A DNA stretch of 64,000 nucleotides from Nocardioides limicola (lineage in GTDB: Bacteria > Actinomycetota > Actinomycetes > Propionibacteriales > Nocardioidaceae), in assembly GCF_016827675.1 (NCBI RefSeq), contig NZ_JAERJA010000002.1, positions 372,001 to 436,000 on the forward strand, given 5' to 3'. The position numbers were made by a program, and so were the translations under genes. Each line of letters starts with the position of its first letter. Position 1 is the first letter of the stretch. Under the pieces are notes generated by a model that saw nothing but the letters and a program-made list of their open reading frames with translations, made no database searches and was not told where the DNA came from. Shown piece after piece: positions 23,802-32,404 of this stretch.

Positions 23802-24647
23802 CTACGCCAGTGGACGCTGGTCGCGGTCGCGGACCATCAGGTGGGGTTGGGTGTCGGCCCATTCGGCCACCACGGCCCCCAACCGATGTCCGATCTCGCG
23901 GTGTAGTTCAGGGGTGTAGTGGAAGCCGTCGGGGAGCGCCAGGTCCAGGTCGCCGCCGTACATCTCCTCGACGATCTCGGCCACCGGGAACCAGATGATG
24001 TGCGGCTGGTCCAACCGCTCCACCATCTGCCGGATCGCGTCGTTCATCACCTCGAGGCGAGCTGCGTAGCCCGGATACCAGTCCTTGTTCCGCGCGCTGG
24101 GACCGAGGAACTCGAAGAACACCATCATCGGGCTGCCCAGCTTCTGCACGTGCGTCACGTAGCGCTCCAGGTCGGCCACCACTCGGTGTGGCCGGCGACG
24201 CCGGATGTTCGGGTTCACGATCCGGTCCACCCGGGCCTGGATCTTGCTCAACACCCGCCACACCGGGCGCAGCAGGTGCTGCCGGTAGAAGTCGACGTAC
24301 CGGCGCGGCCGTCCTCTGAGGCTGTTGGCATGCCGCTCCAGCCACTTCGGCAGGAACAGGTGCAACGCCTCGTACTGGCCGCTCAGCAGCACCACCACGT
24401 CGGGCGAGAAGCCCAGCAGTTCTTCCTGCCAGGTGCTCAGGTTGGTGACCGCCTTCTCGCCGGGCTGGGTGAAGACCCGGAGCTCGGCCGGGCGACCCTG
24501 GGCGAGGAAGTACTCCTCCATCGCCCTGGGGAACGGGAAGTCGGTGCGTGGCCCTCCCATCCACGACGTCCAGTTCACTGTGCTGGGGCCTTTGACCACG
24601 ATGCGCAACGGCATCTGGACGGCACCCACGGGAAGGGGCTCTGACAT
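23802..24647 (-). CDS. SGNH/GDSL-like hydrolase or acyltransferase
   Basis: A 281-residue protein with features of SGNH hydrolases: an early GPSTVNWTSW block, DVVVLLSGQYEAL as the central strand, and a late DGFHYTPELHREIG resembling the catalytic Asp-x-x-His block. The segment between is Arg-rich. In EPS loci such proteins remove or transfer acetyl groups. The canonical GDS motif is not obvious, so assignment is moderate. GGAG lies 7 nt before the ATG. It is the first gene of a two-gene minus-strand unit with the methyltransferase. Confidence 0.6.
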   Translation of the reverse strand: MSEPLPVGAVQMPLRIVVKGPSTVNWTSWMGGPRTDFPFPRAMEEYFLAQGRPAELRVFTQPGEKAVTNLSTWQEELLGFSPDVVVLLSGQYEALHLFLPKWLERHANSLRGRPRRYVDFYRQHLLRPVWRVLSKIQARVDRIVNPNIRRRRPHRVVADLERYVTHVQKLGSPMMVFFEFLGPSARNKDWYPGYAARLEVMNDAIRQMVERLDQPHIIWFPVAEIVEEMYGGDLDLALPDGFHYTPELHREIGHRLGAVVAEWADTQPHLMVRDRDQRPLA

Positions 24648-24706
24648 CAGCGTCTCCGGGACTCGACGACGGGGTTGGCCATACTCGGGCGCAGGCTAGC
24701 CGACAG

Positions 24707-24712
24707 TATGCT
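24707..24712 (+). promoter_or_regulatory. -10 element for leaderless flippase gene
   Basis: TATGCT followed by 7 nt and GTG 24720. This supports GTG 24720 over an upstream in-frame start at 24675. Confidence 0.5.
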
Positions 24713-24719
24713 GCCACGC

Positions 24720-26033
24720 GTGACCACACCGCCGGAGAAGTCCGAAGAGAGCGCCCCGGATGCTCCGGTTGTCGGCCACATGCGAGACCGCTTCACCTTC
24801 CTGGTCGTCGTCATGGGCACCTTCGGACTGCAGGGCCTCACCCTGGTCACCGGGATCATCAGCGCCCGTCTGCTGGGCGTCGAAGGCCGCGGACAGGTAG
24901 CGCTGGTCTTCGCACTCGGCCTGATGCTGTCGCAGGTGACCTTCGGCGGCAGCCTGCCGGTCGCGATCGCGAAGAACCTGGCCGAACGCCGACTGGCCGC
25001 CCGCGATGGATTGCGGCGTCTGGCCCGGCGGCGCGGCTGGATGCTGCTGCTGCCGTGTGTGCTGGCCGCGGTGATGCTGCTGCTGCTGGAGCGGGATGCC
25101 AGCGGCGGCGAACGCTACGGGCTGGCGGTGGCGGTGGCGGTGATGACGCTGCAGACACTGGTCTTCCGGATGCTGGTCGGCTCGCTTCAGGGCGAGATCG
25201 GCCATCTGGGCCGGATGGCCCTGGTCGCGATGACCCCGCAGGCACTGTTCACGATCGCGCTGACCACGGCCTGGCTGGCCGGCTGGCAGTGGAGCGCCCT
25301 GGACGTGCTCGCGTCGTTCTTCGTGGCCTCGCTCATCGGTGTCCTGCTGGGCTGGAGGGCGCTGGCCCGACCGACCCGGCGGGTCGAGGACGAGCTCGAC
25401 CAGGGTCGGCTCTTCGCGGACGCCCGGCACGCCTACGTCAGCTCGGTCAGGCCGATCGACGGGATCGGCCTGGACCGGATCCTGGTCGGCGCTCTGCTCG
25501 GCACCTTCGCGCTGGGTCTGTACGCCGCAGCGGTGGCGGTGGCGTTCCTGTGCAGCATCGTCGGCCAGGCGGTCTCGGTGATCACCCTGCCGCGGGTGGC
25601 GATGTACCACGACGACCCGGAGGCCCAACGGGCGGTGATCCGTCGCTGGCTGCTGCTCTCGGCAGCCCTGATCGTGGTCATCGTGCTGGCGGTGCAGGCG
25701 ATCGTGGCGCCGGCCATCAGGATCGCCTTCGGTGAGGAGTTCACCGGCGCCATCACGGTGGCCCGATGGCTGGTGCTGGCGGTCGGCTTCCTGGGGTTCC
25801 GGACCGTGCTGATCAGCGTCCTTCAGGGACAGGGCCGCGGCGGCACCGCCTCGTGGATCGAACTCGCGCTGACCCCGGTACTCGTGGTCGGCGTGCTCAT
25901 CTCGGCCCACTACGAGAGCCTGGAGGGTGTCGGGGTCGCGATGCTGGTCGTCGGGGTGATCGCCTGCATCGCGCTGGGCGCGGTGGTCGCGCGCCGTCAG
26001 CCGGTCAGGCCGCCGTCGACCACCAGCACCTGA
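24720..26033 (+). CDS. Polysaccharide flippase (Wzx/MOP superfamily)
   Basis: A 437-residue protein with 12 or so hydrophobic helices and the N-terminal MOP-type segment GTFGLQGLTLVTGIISARLLGVEGRGQVAL (quoted: GIISARLLGVEGRGQVAL). Position in the EPS block and topology support export of lipid-linked repeat units across the membrane, upstream of the polymerase at 13187. The C-terminal polar tail overlaps the end of the convergent SDR gene by 37 bp. Confidence 0.87.
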   Translation: MTTPPEKSEESAPDAPVVGHMRDRFTFLVVVMGTFGLQGLTLVTGIISARLLGVEGRGQVALVFALGLMLSQVTFGGSLPVAIAKNLAERRLAARDGLRRLARRRGWMLLLPCVLAAVMLLLLERDASGGERYGLAVAVAVMTLQTLVFRMLVGSLQGEIGHLGRMALVAMTPQALFTIALTTAWLAGWQWSALDVLASFFVASLIGVLLGWRALARPTRRVEDELDQGRLFADARHAYVSSVRPIDGIGLDRILVGALLGTFALGLYAAAVAVAFLCSIVGQAVSVITLPRVAMYHDDPEAQRAVIRRWLLLSAALIVVIVLAVQAIVAPAIRIAFGEEFTGAITVARWLVLAVGFLGFRTVLISVLQGQGRGGTASWIELALTPVLVVGVLISAHYESLEGVGVAMLVVGVIACIALGAVVARRQPVRPPSTTST

Positions 26034-26746
26034 CCGGTCAGGTAGCTGCCCGCCGGGTCGGTGAGGAACTGGCAGACCCGGGCGATGTCGTCGGGCTCGC
26101 CGAGACGACCGGCCGGTGTGCGCCGGACGATCTGCTGCAACTGGTCCTCGTCCAGCCCGTGGCTCATCTCGGTGCGCAGGTAGCCGGGCGCGATCGCGTT
26201 CACGGTGATCCCGCGGGTGCCCAGCTCCCTGGCCATCGCGCGGGTCATCCCGTCCATCGCCGCCTTGGTGGCGCTGTAGACCGCGAGGCCGCGGTAGCCG
26301 GAGCGGCCGACGATCGAGGAGATGTTCACGATGCTGCCCGATCGCCGGGCGAGCATACGTCGGCCGACGAGACGGGTCATGTAGATGGTGCCCTTGAGGT
26401 TGAGGTCGACGACGGTATCGATGTCCTCGTCGCTGAAGAGGCCCAGGATCCCGTCCCGGGCAACGCCGGCATTGTTGATCAGCACGTCGACGCGACCCCA
26501 ACGCTCCACCACTGCCTTGACGAAGACCTCGCAGTCCTCGACCTTGGACAGGTCGGCCGGGACGAACAGGAACCGGTCCGGCGCCTCGGACTCCCAGCCG
26601 TCGACCTCGGCGGTGCGACTGCGCGCGCAGGTGGCGACCAGGTCCCCCGAGTCCAGGTAGGACCGGACGATCCCGGCTCCCAGGCCGCGGCTGCCGCCGG
26701 TGACGATGACCACCCGCGGTCCGGTCTCGGTGTGCTGCTCAGACAT
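25997..26746 (-). CDS. SDR family oxidoreductase (FabG-like)
   Basis: A 249-residue short-chain dehydrogenase. Cofactor motif TGGSRGLGAG, then NNAGVARDG, catalytic Ser in SIVNISSIVG and YSATK. It resembles 3-oxoacyl-ACP reductases. Being last in an operon with an acyl carrier protein and an acyl-activating enzyme, it may reduce an acyl-ACP bound 3-oxo group. A sugar or alcohol substrate is an alternative. Start overlaps the ligase stop by 8 bp. Confidence 0.87.
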   Translation of the reverse strand: MSEQHTETGPRVVIVTGGSRGLGAGIVRSYLDSGDLVATCARSRTAEVDGWESEAPDRFLFVPADLSKVEDCEVFVKAVVERWGRVDVLINNAGVARDGILGLFSDEDIDTVVDLNLKGTIYMTRLVGRRMLARRSGSIVNISSIVGRSGYRGLAVYSATKAAMDGMTRAMARELGTRGITVNAIAPGYLRTEMSHGLDEDQLQQIVRRTPAGRLGEPDDIARVCQFLTDPAGSYLTGQVLVVDGGLTG

Positions 26747-28091
26747 CGGTTCTCCTCACGATCTTGCCCCCGGCGGTGGTGATCTCGTCGACGATCCTGA
26801 CGCTGCGGGGTCGGGCAGCGTCAGGCAGGTCGGCACAGGCGTCGCGGATGGCGTTCTTCACCAGGTCGGGGTCGGCCCCCGGAGTGGCCACCGCCTCGAC
26901 TGCCACGATGGTGCCGGTCATGGCGTTGGGACGGCCGTAGACCCGAGCCAGGGCCACCCCGGACACGGCGGCGACGCGCTCCTCGATGGGGAGCGGATGC
27001 ACCTTCACGCCGCCGACATTGATGATGTCGCTGGCCCGGCCTCGAAAGACGATCCGATCGCCGTCCAGGTCGACCAGGTCACCGGTGGCGCGCCAGCCGT
27101 CCGGGTCGACCGGTGGCTCCCCGTAGTAGCCGAGCATGCCGGTGCGGGACCGGATCCACAGCTCCCCGTCATCGATCCGGAAGGCCACGTCCGCGTCCTC
27201 GGGACGGTTCAGCACCGACGCCGGTAGGCCGGCGCGACCATCCCGGGTGGAGCCGGTGGAACCGAACTCACTGCCGGCGTAGACCTGGGAGACGCGGGCC
27301 TGGGTGAAGGTGCCGCGCAACTGGGCCAGCAGCGGCCCGGGGATGGCTTCGCCGCCGAGCGTGATCTGCTGCAACTGGGGCACGGCCCCCCCGTCCGAGG
27401 TCAGTTCGGCCAGCAGGAATCGCCAGTAGGTCGGCGTGGCGCTGGCGTGGCTGACATGGTGCTCGCGCATCGCGGCCAGGCCTTCGCGTGGGCGTCGCGG
27501 CGCGGGAGCGACCAGCGTGGCGCCGGCGGCGAGCACGTGCAGCAGGATCTGCAGGCCGGCGAACTGGTGCAGGCCGTAGGCGAGCAGCCAACGCTCGTCG
27601 GGAGCGGGCTGGACCCGGCGCACGCCGCGCAGCAGCCTCGCCCAGTCGTGCCGGACGCCGCGAGGTGCCCCGGTGGTGCCGGTGGTGAGCACCAGATGCG
27701 GGCGGGCGGGTGCCGTTTCGGTGCCGATGGCGGCCGGGGCCCCGAAGAGCTCGGTCGAGGAGTACGCCGTCACCTCGAGGTCCGCCAGGTCGGCACGGTC
27801 GGTGACCAGCACCGGCTGCTCGAAGCGACCCAGCAGTTCGGCCAGCACCGCGGGTGGGTCGGGCGGCAGCACGCACGCCTCCGCGCCGATCGCCGAGGCA
27901 GCGGCCAGCAGGGGCAGCACCACCTCGGCCTCGTGGTCGGCGATGGCGAACCGGGTCACCCCACGCCCGGCCAACGCGGCGGCAGCCGCCTCGGAGCGGG
28001 CCAGCAGGGCGGCGTACGTCGTCACCTGACCGGTGACGATCGCCTCCCGGTCGCCGGCACTCTCGGCGACCCGGCGGATGAGCTCGATCAA
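26739..28091 (-). CDS. AMP-dependent acyl-activating enzyme (acyl-ACP/CoA ligase-like)
   Basis: A 450-residue ANL-family adenylating enzyme. The P-loop-like LVLTTGTTGAPRGVRHDW, YAGSEFGSTG, GWRATGDLVDLDGDRIVFRGR and the C-terminal GGKIVRR (catalytic Lys) are present. The protein is compact, shorter than most acyl-CoA synthetases. The TTG at 28091 overlaps the ACP stop (TTGA), so it probably loads an acyl group on that ACP; upstream sequence in the long frame is ACP in another frame. The acyl substrate is unknown. Confidence 0.85.
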   Translation of the reverse strand: MIELIRRVAESAGDREAIVTGQVTTYAALLARSEAAAAALAGRGVTRFAIADHEAEVVLPLLAAASAIGAEACVLPPDPPAVLAELLGRFEQPVLVTDRADLADLEVTAYSSTELFGAPAAIGTETAPARPHLVLTTGTTGAPRGVRHDWARLLRGVRRVQPAPDERWLLAYGLHQFAGLQILLHVLAAGATLVAPAPRRPREGLAAMREHHVSHASATPTYWRFLLAELTSDGGAVPQLQQITLGGEAIPGPLLAQLRGTFTQARVSQVYAGSEFGSTGSTRDGRAGLPASVLNRPEDADVAFRIDDGELWIRSRTGMLGYYGEPPVDPDGWRATGDLVDLDGDRIVFRGRASDIINVGGVKVHPLPIEERVAAVSGVALARVYGRPNAMTGTIVAVEAVATPGADPDLVKNAIRDACADLPDAARPRSVRIVDEITTAGGKIVRRTDV

Positions 28092-28330
28092 GCCTGCGCC
28101 CCGGCCGCGTAGAACGCGAGGATCTCGGCCAGGGTCTGGGGCATCGTGCCGCTGCTGTAGGGGTCCTCGCCGTGCTCGTCCTCGAGCAGCGCCGACAGTT
28201 CCGCGGTCTCCAGGGAGTCGAGGCCGACGCCGTCGGCGTAGAGGTTCATCTCGACGTGGAAGTCGGTGGGCAGCTTCTTGGTGCGAGTGAGGAAGTCCAC
28301 GACGGTCTTCTCGATGGCCGCAGCAGTCAT
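28088..28330 (-). CDS. Acyl carrier protein
   Basis: An 80-residue free-standing carrier protein. The phosphopantetheine attachment Ser39 lies in GVGLDSLETAELSALLE. AAGGAG sits 9 nt before the ATG at 28330; a longer frame to 28447 is not supported. Encoded between a methyltransferase and the acyl-activating enzyme it overlaps. It is not the fatty-acid-synthesis AcpP by context, but a dedicated carrier. Confidence 0.9.
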   Translation of the reverse strand: MTAAAIEKTVVDFLTRTKKLPTDFHVEMNLYADGVGLDSLETAELSALLEDEHGEDPYSSGTMPQTLAEILAFYAAGAQA

Positions 28331-28368
28331 GCGGGGCTCTCCTTCGGAGTCGGTGGTGCAGGTGCAGG

Positions 28369-29205
28369 TCAGGCGGTGGGCTTGGTGGCGGCGATGAGTC
28401 CGTAGCCGAAGGTGCCGTCGCGCCACAATCCCTCGAGGATGTCGCACGAGGACACGAAGTCGGCCAGACCCTGGCCACCGATCATCTCAGTGACCGCGAC
28501 GGCGTGTGCCTCGGCGTTGGCCCGCCAACGGTCGAAGGTGGGCAGCGTCGCCTGGGTGAGGTCATCGACGACGTCCACGTCGAGGCCGGCGGCGCTGAAC
28601 CCGTCGGCGTAGGTCGACAGCGACGCGAGGTGTGCCTCGCCGAAGGCGGCTCGGAGCACCGCGAACTCCGCTCGGCGCTCCCGGACCTCGAGGAACGGGA
28701 TGGTCCGGTGCGCGATCAGGTCGCACAGCACCACCCGGCCGCCGGGACGGAGCACCCGGGCGCACTCGTTCATCAGTGCGGCCCGGTCGCGCATCAGGTG
28801 CGAGGACTCCAGCACCCAGACCCGGTCGAAGCTGGCGTCGGGAAGGCCATTGGCGGTGCCGTCCCGAAGCTCGAAGTCGACCCCGGACAGGCCGCGCGCT
28901 GCGGCCCGGGCGGTGGCCTCGGCGATGCCGACCTCGCTGGTGGTGATCCCGAGGATCTCGACCGCGAACTCCTCGGCCAGGTCGCAGGCGGGAGCACCGG
29001 ACCCGCAACCGACGTCGAGGACCCGCAGGCCGGGCGCGAGTTGTGCCGCCTCGATCATCCGTCGGGTGAGCGCACCGGTGGCGACGTCGAGGGGCTCGGC
29101 GCCGGTGGCGAAGACCCCGTAGTGGAGTTCGTCGCCGAGCAGCAGGTGCCATGCCCTGGTGACATGGTCGTAGTGCTCGGCAGGGTCGTAGCCGACGTCG
29201 GTCAC
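28369..29205 (-). CDS. SAM-dependent methyltransferase (UbiE/small-molecule type)
   Basis: A 278-residue class I methyltransferase beginning VTDVGYDPAEHYDHVTRAWH. SAM motif VLDVGCGSGAPACDLAEEF, then DFELRDGTANGLPDASFDRVW and ARVLRPGGRVVLCDL. Similar proteins methylate sugars, polyketides or terpenoid precursors. GTG 29205 overlaps the acyltransferase stop (GTGA). It may methylate either the acyl chain or a sugar of the EPS. Confidence 0.85.
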   Translation of the reverse strand: MTDVGYDPAEHYDHVTRAWHLLLGDELHYGVFATGAEPLDVATGALTRRMIEAAQLAPGLRVLDVGCGSGAPACDLAEEFAVEILGITTSEVGIAEATARAAARGLSGVDFELRDGTANGLPDASFDRVWVLESSHLMRDRAALMNECARVLRPGGRVVLCDLIAHRTIPFLEVRERRAEFAVLRAAFGEAHLASLSTYADGFSAAGLDVDVVDDLTQATLPTFDRWRANAEAHAVAVTEMIGGQGLADFVSSCDILEGLWRDGTFGYGLIAATKPTA

Positions 29206-29789
29206 TGTGCCGCCTCCCTGGTCCCTACCTGGCGGGCCGGCGAGCCCATCACCACTGCGTTGTCGGGGACGTCCTTCAGGACCACGGAGTTGGCGCCCAC
29301 CATCGCGTTGCGGCCGATGGTGACCCCACCGACGAGCACGGCGTTGGCACCGATTGCGGCACCGTCGCCGATGACGGCGAACTCCTGCTCCTTGCCCTCC
29401 TCGTAGTAGCGCGCGGCACAGGTCACCCCGCCGGCGAAGCTCACGTCGTCGCCGATCGTCAGTCCGAAACCGATGGTCACCCCGACCGGGTGGGCGAGCA
29501 TGAAGCCCTTCCCGATCCGCATCCCGGCCCCGAAGTCGGCACCTACCAGAGTGTTGCCCGGGGTGCGCAGCATGTGGGCGAGGCGTTCGTGCCCGGAGCG
29601 GTAGAGACACTGCTGGGCGCGCAGGATGATCGAGGCGAGCAGACCGGGCAGGGTCGGCAGCCGAAGGAGCACCTTCAGCCAGCTGGCCCGGTCGGGCCGG
29701 TACCGGGCGTAGTCGGAGAAGACCAGCTCGGAGAAGCTCATGGTGTCGGCAGACGATCCGGTCGCGACGTCGAGGGAGGGCTCGGACAT
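29202..29789 (-). CDS. Hexapeptide-repeat acyltransferase (serine acetyltransferase-like)
   Basis: A 195-residue left-handed beta-helix acyltransferase. Repeats of the [LIV]-G-x4 type run from about residue 80 (LVGADFGAGMRIGKGF, VGVTIGFGLTIGDDV, AVIGDGAAIGANAVLVGGVTIGRN) to VPDNAVVMGSPARQV. An extra YYEEGKEQEF insertion interrupts the helix. It resembles CysE/WcaB-type enzymes that acetylate sugars, and here may take acyl groups from the operon's own ACP. Start at 29789 has TAGGCT 7 nt upstream; a start at 29864 is rejected. Confidence 0.82.
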   Translation of the reverse strand: MSEPSLDVATGSSADTMSFSELVFSDYARYRPDRASWLKVLLRLPTLPGLLASIILRAQQCLYRSGHERLAHMLRTPGNTLVGADFGAGMRIGKGFMLAHPVGVTIGFGLTIGDDVSFAGGVTCAARYYEEGKEQEFAVIGDGAAIGANAVLVGGVTIGRNAMVGANSVVLKDVPDNAVVMGSPARQVGTREAAQ

Positions 29790-29796
29790 GGGTCGC

Positions 29797-29802
29797 AGCC
29801 TA
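29797..29802 (-). promoter_or_regulatory. -10 element of the acyl-modification operon
   Basis: TAGGCT on the minus strand followed by 7 nt and the ATG at 29789, a leaderless start for the five-gene operon that ends at 25997. Confidence 0.5.
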
Positions 29803-30528
29803 GTGGGTCTCGGGCCGCAGGAAGATGCCGTCCATCTGCAGAATCTCCCCGGTGGGGGCGGCATAGCCCTGCTCGACCACGGCCAGGGTGAATCCCGACT
29901 GGTAGGCCCAGGAGATCATCTCGTCGACCAGTGGCCCGCCCTCGTAGAGGGGCACGAAGGAGAGTTCCAGCTGCAGACCGACGCATCGAGCCACCGTCTC
30001 CGGCGCACCGGACAGGACCGCCCGCTCGAACCCCTGGGTGTCGATCTTGAGGAACGGCCGCTCCGCCCCCGGCGCCACCTGGTCGATGACGTCGTCGAGC
30101 CGGGCGACGGTGATGGTCTCGGTGCCGACGTAGTCCACCCAGGGCGCGGCCTCCCGATGCGCGTCGAGCATCGGCAGCAGCGAGCTGCTGGTGCTGTTGG
30201 AGGCGATGTTGATGGTGGCCTCACCGGCGGTGTCCCCGAGTCCGATCTGCCGGGCATCCCAACTCTCGTCAACAGCCGCACGGGCCACGAGCTCGGCGAA
30301 CGGAGCGCTCATCGGCTCGAAGGAGACGATCCGGCCGCGGTAGCCGAACTCGCGCAACTCCCCGGCGTACGCTCCGGTGGCGGCGCCGACGTCGAGGACG
30401 ACGTCCACGCCGCGCGCCTGCAGAAGCTTCTGGCGGCGACTGGCCGGATGTCGACGCACCTCGAAGCCGCCGCGGGCCAGCCGGGCAGCCAGCAACCGCG
30501 CCGTCCGATGACGAACTCCGCCGCCCAT
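29800..30528 (-). CDS. FkbM family methyltransferase 4
   Basis: A 242-residue FkbM methyltransferase. SAM motif VLDVGAATGAYAGELREFGY, then SFEPMSAPFAELVARA, ATINIASNSTSSSLLPM and FLKIDTQGFERAVLSGAPE. The ATINIASNSTSSSLLPM stretch is very similar to the corresponding part of the enzyme at 22062, marking a second FkbM subgroup in this locus. The ATG overlaps the upstream GT4 stop (TGATG). Confidence 0.88.
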   Translation of the reverse strand: MGGGVRHRTARLLAARLARGGFEVRRHPASRRQKLLQARGVDVVLDVGAATGAYAGELREFGYRGRIVSFEPMSAPFAELVARAAVDESWDARQIGLGDTAGEATINIASNSTSSSLLPMLDAHREAAPWVDYVGTETITVARLDDVIDQVAPGAERPFLKIDTQGFERAVLSGAPETVARCVGLQLELSFVPLYEGGPLVDEMISWAYQSGFTLAVVEQGYAAPTGEILQMDGIFLRPETH

Positions 30529-31589
30529 CAGTCATGGCTCCGATCGACGCGATAGGCGAGTTGTTCGTGAAGGTTCTGAGCCCAGATCTCTGGAGTCAGC
30601 CTGGATCCGAGCGCCCGGCTGCCCTCGGACATGGCAGCGAGACGCGCGTCATCCGTCCGGGTCATCCTCTCCATCACGTCCACGAGCACGTCCACGTCAC
30701 CGGCCGGGACGGTCCAGCCGTTGAAGCCGTCCTGGAGCAGATGGGGTACCGCACCGACCCCATCAGAGGCAATGATCGGCAGGCCCGCCACCGCTGCCTC
30801 GTGCAGGACGACCCCGTACCACTCGATATGCGCCGGGTGCAGCAGCGCCGAACTGGTGTGCATGAGGTCAGCCAGGCCTTCCGGCTGGGTGAATCCATGC
30901 AGCACGACACCGTCGATCCCCTCGAACTCGGTCCTCAGCGGCCCGTCGCCTGCGATGTGCAGTTCCCACGGGTCGGACACTCTCGTGCGGTAGCTGCGAT
31001 AGGCCGCGGCGAGTTCCGCCGGAGCCTTGTGCCAGATGAGTCTGCCGGCGAACAGGAACCGCCGACGACTCGCGAGCTCGCCGGCCTCCCGTGCGCCTCG
31101 GTCGAAGAGCTCCGTGTCCGCCGAGTTGGCACCCCGGATGAAGTCGGTGAAGCCGATCCGGCGCGCGAACAGTTCGGACCTCTCTCCCGGCACCCAGGCG
31201 CAGTCGAACAGCGGGTCGACATAGAAGCGATGTGCCAGCAGCCCCGCCCACTGCTTCACCGACCCATGCCAGAAGTTGCTGGTGAAGACCACTCGGAGCG
31301 CGCGACCCTTCATCCTCTTCATCACCGCGCGATAGCCCTTGCCGTCCCAGGACCACATGATCACCACGTCCGGCGCGAACTCCTCGACCAGCGGGACCAT
31401 CACGTCCGGGCCAGGCATCTCCGACCACACGTGTCGGATCACGCTGGCACTGAACCGATCCTTGTCGAAGGGGGCGTACGCCATGGAGTCCGGATGCACG
31501 AGCAACAACTCATCGCCCCGATCGCTCAGCGCTTGGAAGCACCGATCCTGGTACGCCGTCAGGCCGGTCATCAGCACTGCGATTCTCAC
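30528..31589 (-). CDS. Glycosyltransferase family 4 protein
   Basis: A 353-residue GT-B glycosyltransferase. RRFLFAGRLIWHKAPAELAAA marks the donor-domain start (quoted: FLFAGRLIWHKAPAELA); LHIAGDGPLRTEFEG and HPAHIEWYGVVLHEAAVAGLP (quoted: EWYGVVLHEAAVAGLP) carry the EX7E-like motif. Acceptor and donor are unknown. GTG start. It heads a two-gene unit with FkbM 4, suggesting that the sugar added here is then methylated. Confidence 0.86.
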   Translation of the reverse strand: MRIAVLMTGLTAYQDRCFQALSDRGDELLLVHPDSMAYAPFDKDRFSASVIRHVWSEMPGPDVMVPLVEEFAPDVVIMWSWDGKGYRAVMKRMKGRALRVVFTSNFWHGSVKQWAGLLAHRFYVDPLFDCAWVPGERSELFARRIGFTDFIRGANSADTELFDRGAREAGELASRRRFLFAGRLIWHKAPAELAAAYRSYRTRVSDPWELHIAGDGPLRTEFEGIDGVVLHGFTQPEGLADLMHTSSALLHPAHIEWYGVVLHEAAVAGLPIIASDGVGAVPHLLQDGFNGWTVPAGDVDVLVDVMERMTRTDDARLAAMSEGSRALGSRLTPEIWAQNLHEQLAYRVDRSHD

Positions 31590-31717
31590 CGTCGCACTCC
31601 TCCTCGTCAGCGACGCCAGACTCTGGCGGACCCCGCGACCCTATCGCCTCACGAGAGTGCCCTTGCGCGTTCTCAGGATCATTCGCACACGACTGGCCGA
31701 CGCGGAAGCCCGCGCGG

Positions 31718-31723
31718 TAGCCT
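31718..31723 (+). promoter_or_regulatory. -10 element for leaderless methyltransferase gene
   Basis: TAGCCT is followed by 7 nt and GTG 31731. It helps select this start inside a much longer open frame. Confidence 0.5.
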
Positions 31724-31730
31724 TCCGCTC

Positions 31731-32384
31731 GTGAATCCCCGACTTCGAGCAGTGGCCCGAGCGAGCGTCCGCACCGTGAACACCCCCGTCGCCAAGCTCC
31801 GGCTCGGTCGAGCACTGGCACAAGCCCCTCGCCCGCTTCGACTCGAGATCGGAGGACTGGTCGCCCGGGAAGGCTGGGTGGTGACCAACGTCAATGCCGT
31901 CGCACGCAACTACCTGGATGCGACGCGCCGGTGGCCGCTCGATGACGATTCGGTCGAGGTCGTGTACGCCGACAACGTCATCGAGCACATCGATCTCGAG
32001 GCCGGGCGGGCGCTGTTGGCCGAGGCCGCCCGGTGCCTCCAGCCCGGCGGGGTGATTCGACTGGTCACGCCCGACATCCGGGCTCATGTCGACATGTACC
32101 TCAACGGCGACGACCCGGCAAACAGTGCGGCGGGCAGGCACTACCGCAGTATCGGCCTCACCGTGGAGCATCCGATCGACCTCGTCCGCATCCCGATCGG
32201 CTCCTTCGGCCACCATGTCGGCTATGTCTACGACTACGAGACCTTGGCCGCGGAGTTGACCAGGGCCGGGTTCTCCAACGTGGTGCGCTGTGAGTTGGGC
32301 GAGAGCCCCCATCCGGCCTTGCACGGGCTCGACAACTCCACCCGCGAGGGTGGCGCCCAGATCGCGGTCGAAGCGGTCCGCTGA
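31731..32384 (+). CDS. SAM-dependent methyltransferase (Methyltransf_11-like)
   Basis: A 217-residue protein. Instead of a classical glycine motif I near the N-terminus it has LRLEIGGLVAREGWVVTNVN, followed by SVEVVYADNVIEHIDLEAGR and AARCLQPGGVIRLVTPDIR, typical of methyltransferases in glycan clusters annotated as class I. The open frame runs upstream to 30534 but that part is antisense to the GT4 gene. GTG 31731 with a -10 7 nt before it is chosen. Last residues share a hairpin with the convergent gene. Confidence 0.78.
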   Translation: MNPRLRAVARASVRTVNTPVAKLRLGRALAQAPRPLRLEIGGLVAREGWVVTNVNAVARNYLDATRRWPLDDDSVEVVYADNVIEHIDLEAGRALLAEAARCLQPGGVIRLVTPDIRAHVDMYLNGDDPANSAAGRHYRSIGLTVEHPIDLVRIPIGSFGHHVGYVYDYETLAAELTRAGFSNVVRCELGESPHPALHGLDNSTREGGAQIAVEAVR

Positions 32385-32404
32385 CCCGATCGGTTCAGCG
32401 GACC
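32375..32404. terminator. Hairpin containing both stop codons of convergent genes
   Basis: GGTCCGCTGA (32375-32384) and its exact complement (32395-32404) form a 10-bp stem with a 10-nt loop. Each arm is the last three codons region plus TGA of one gene, so both proteins end in Val-Arg. Likely a bidirectional terminator. Confidence 0.65.

Noticed and set aside
24696..26501. Minus-strand 601-codon frame opposite the flippase
   Set aside because: His/Gln/Arg/Asp-rich shadow without domains; the flippase on the plus strand has clear membrane helices.
30534..31730. Long plus-strand open frame continuing upstream of the methyltransferase at 31731
   Set aside because: It is antisense to the clearly coding GT4 gene, shows no family motifs, and a -10 with 7-nt spacing supports the start at 31731.
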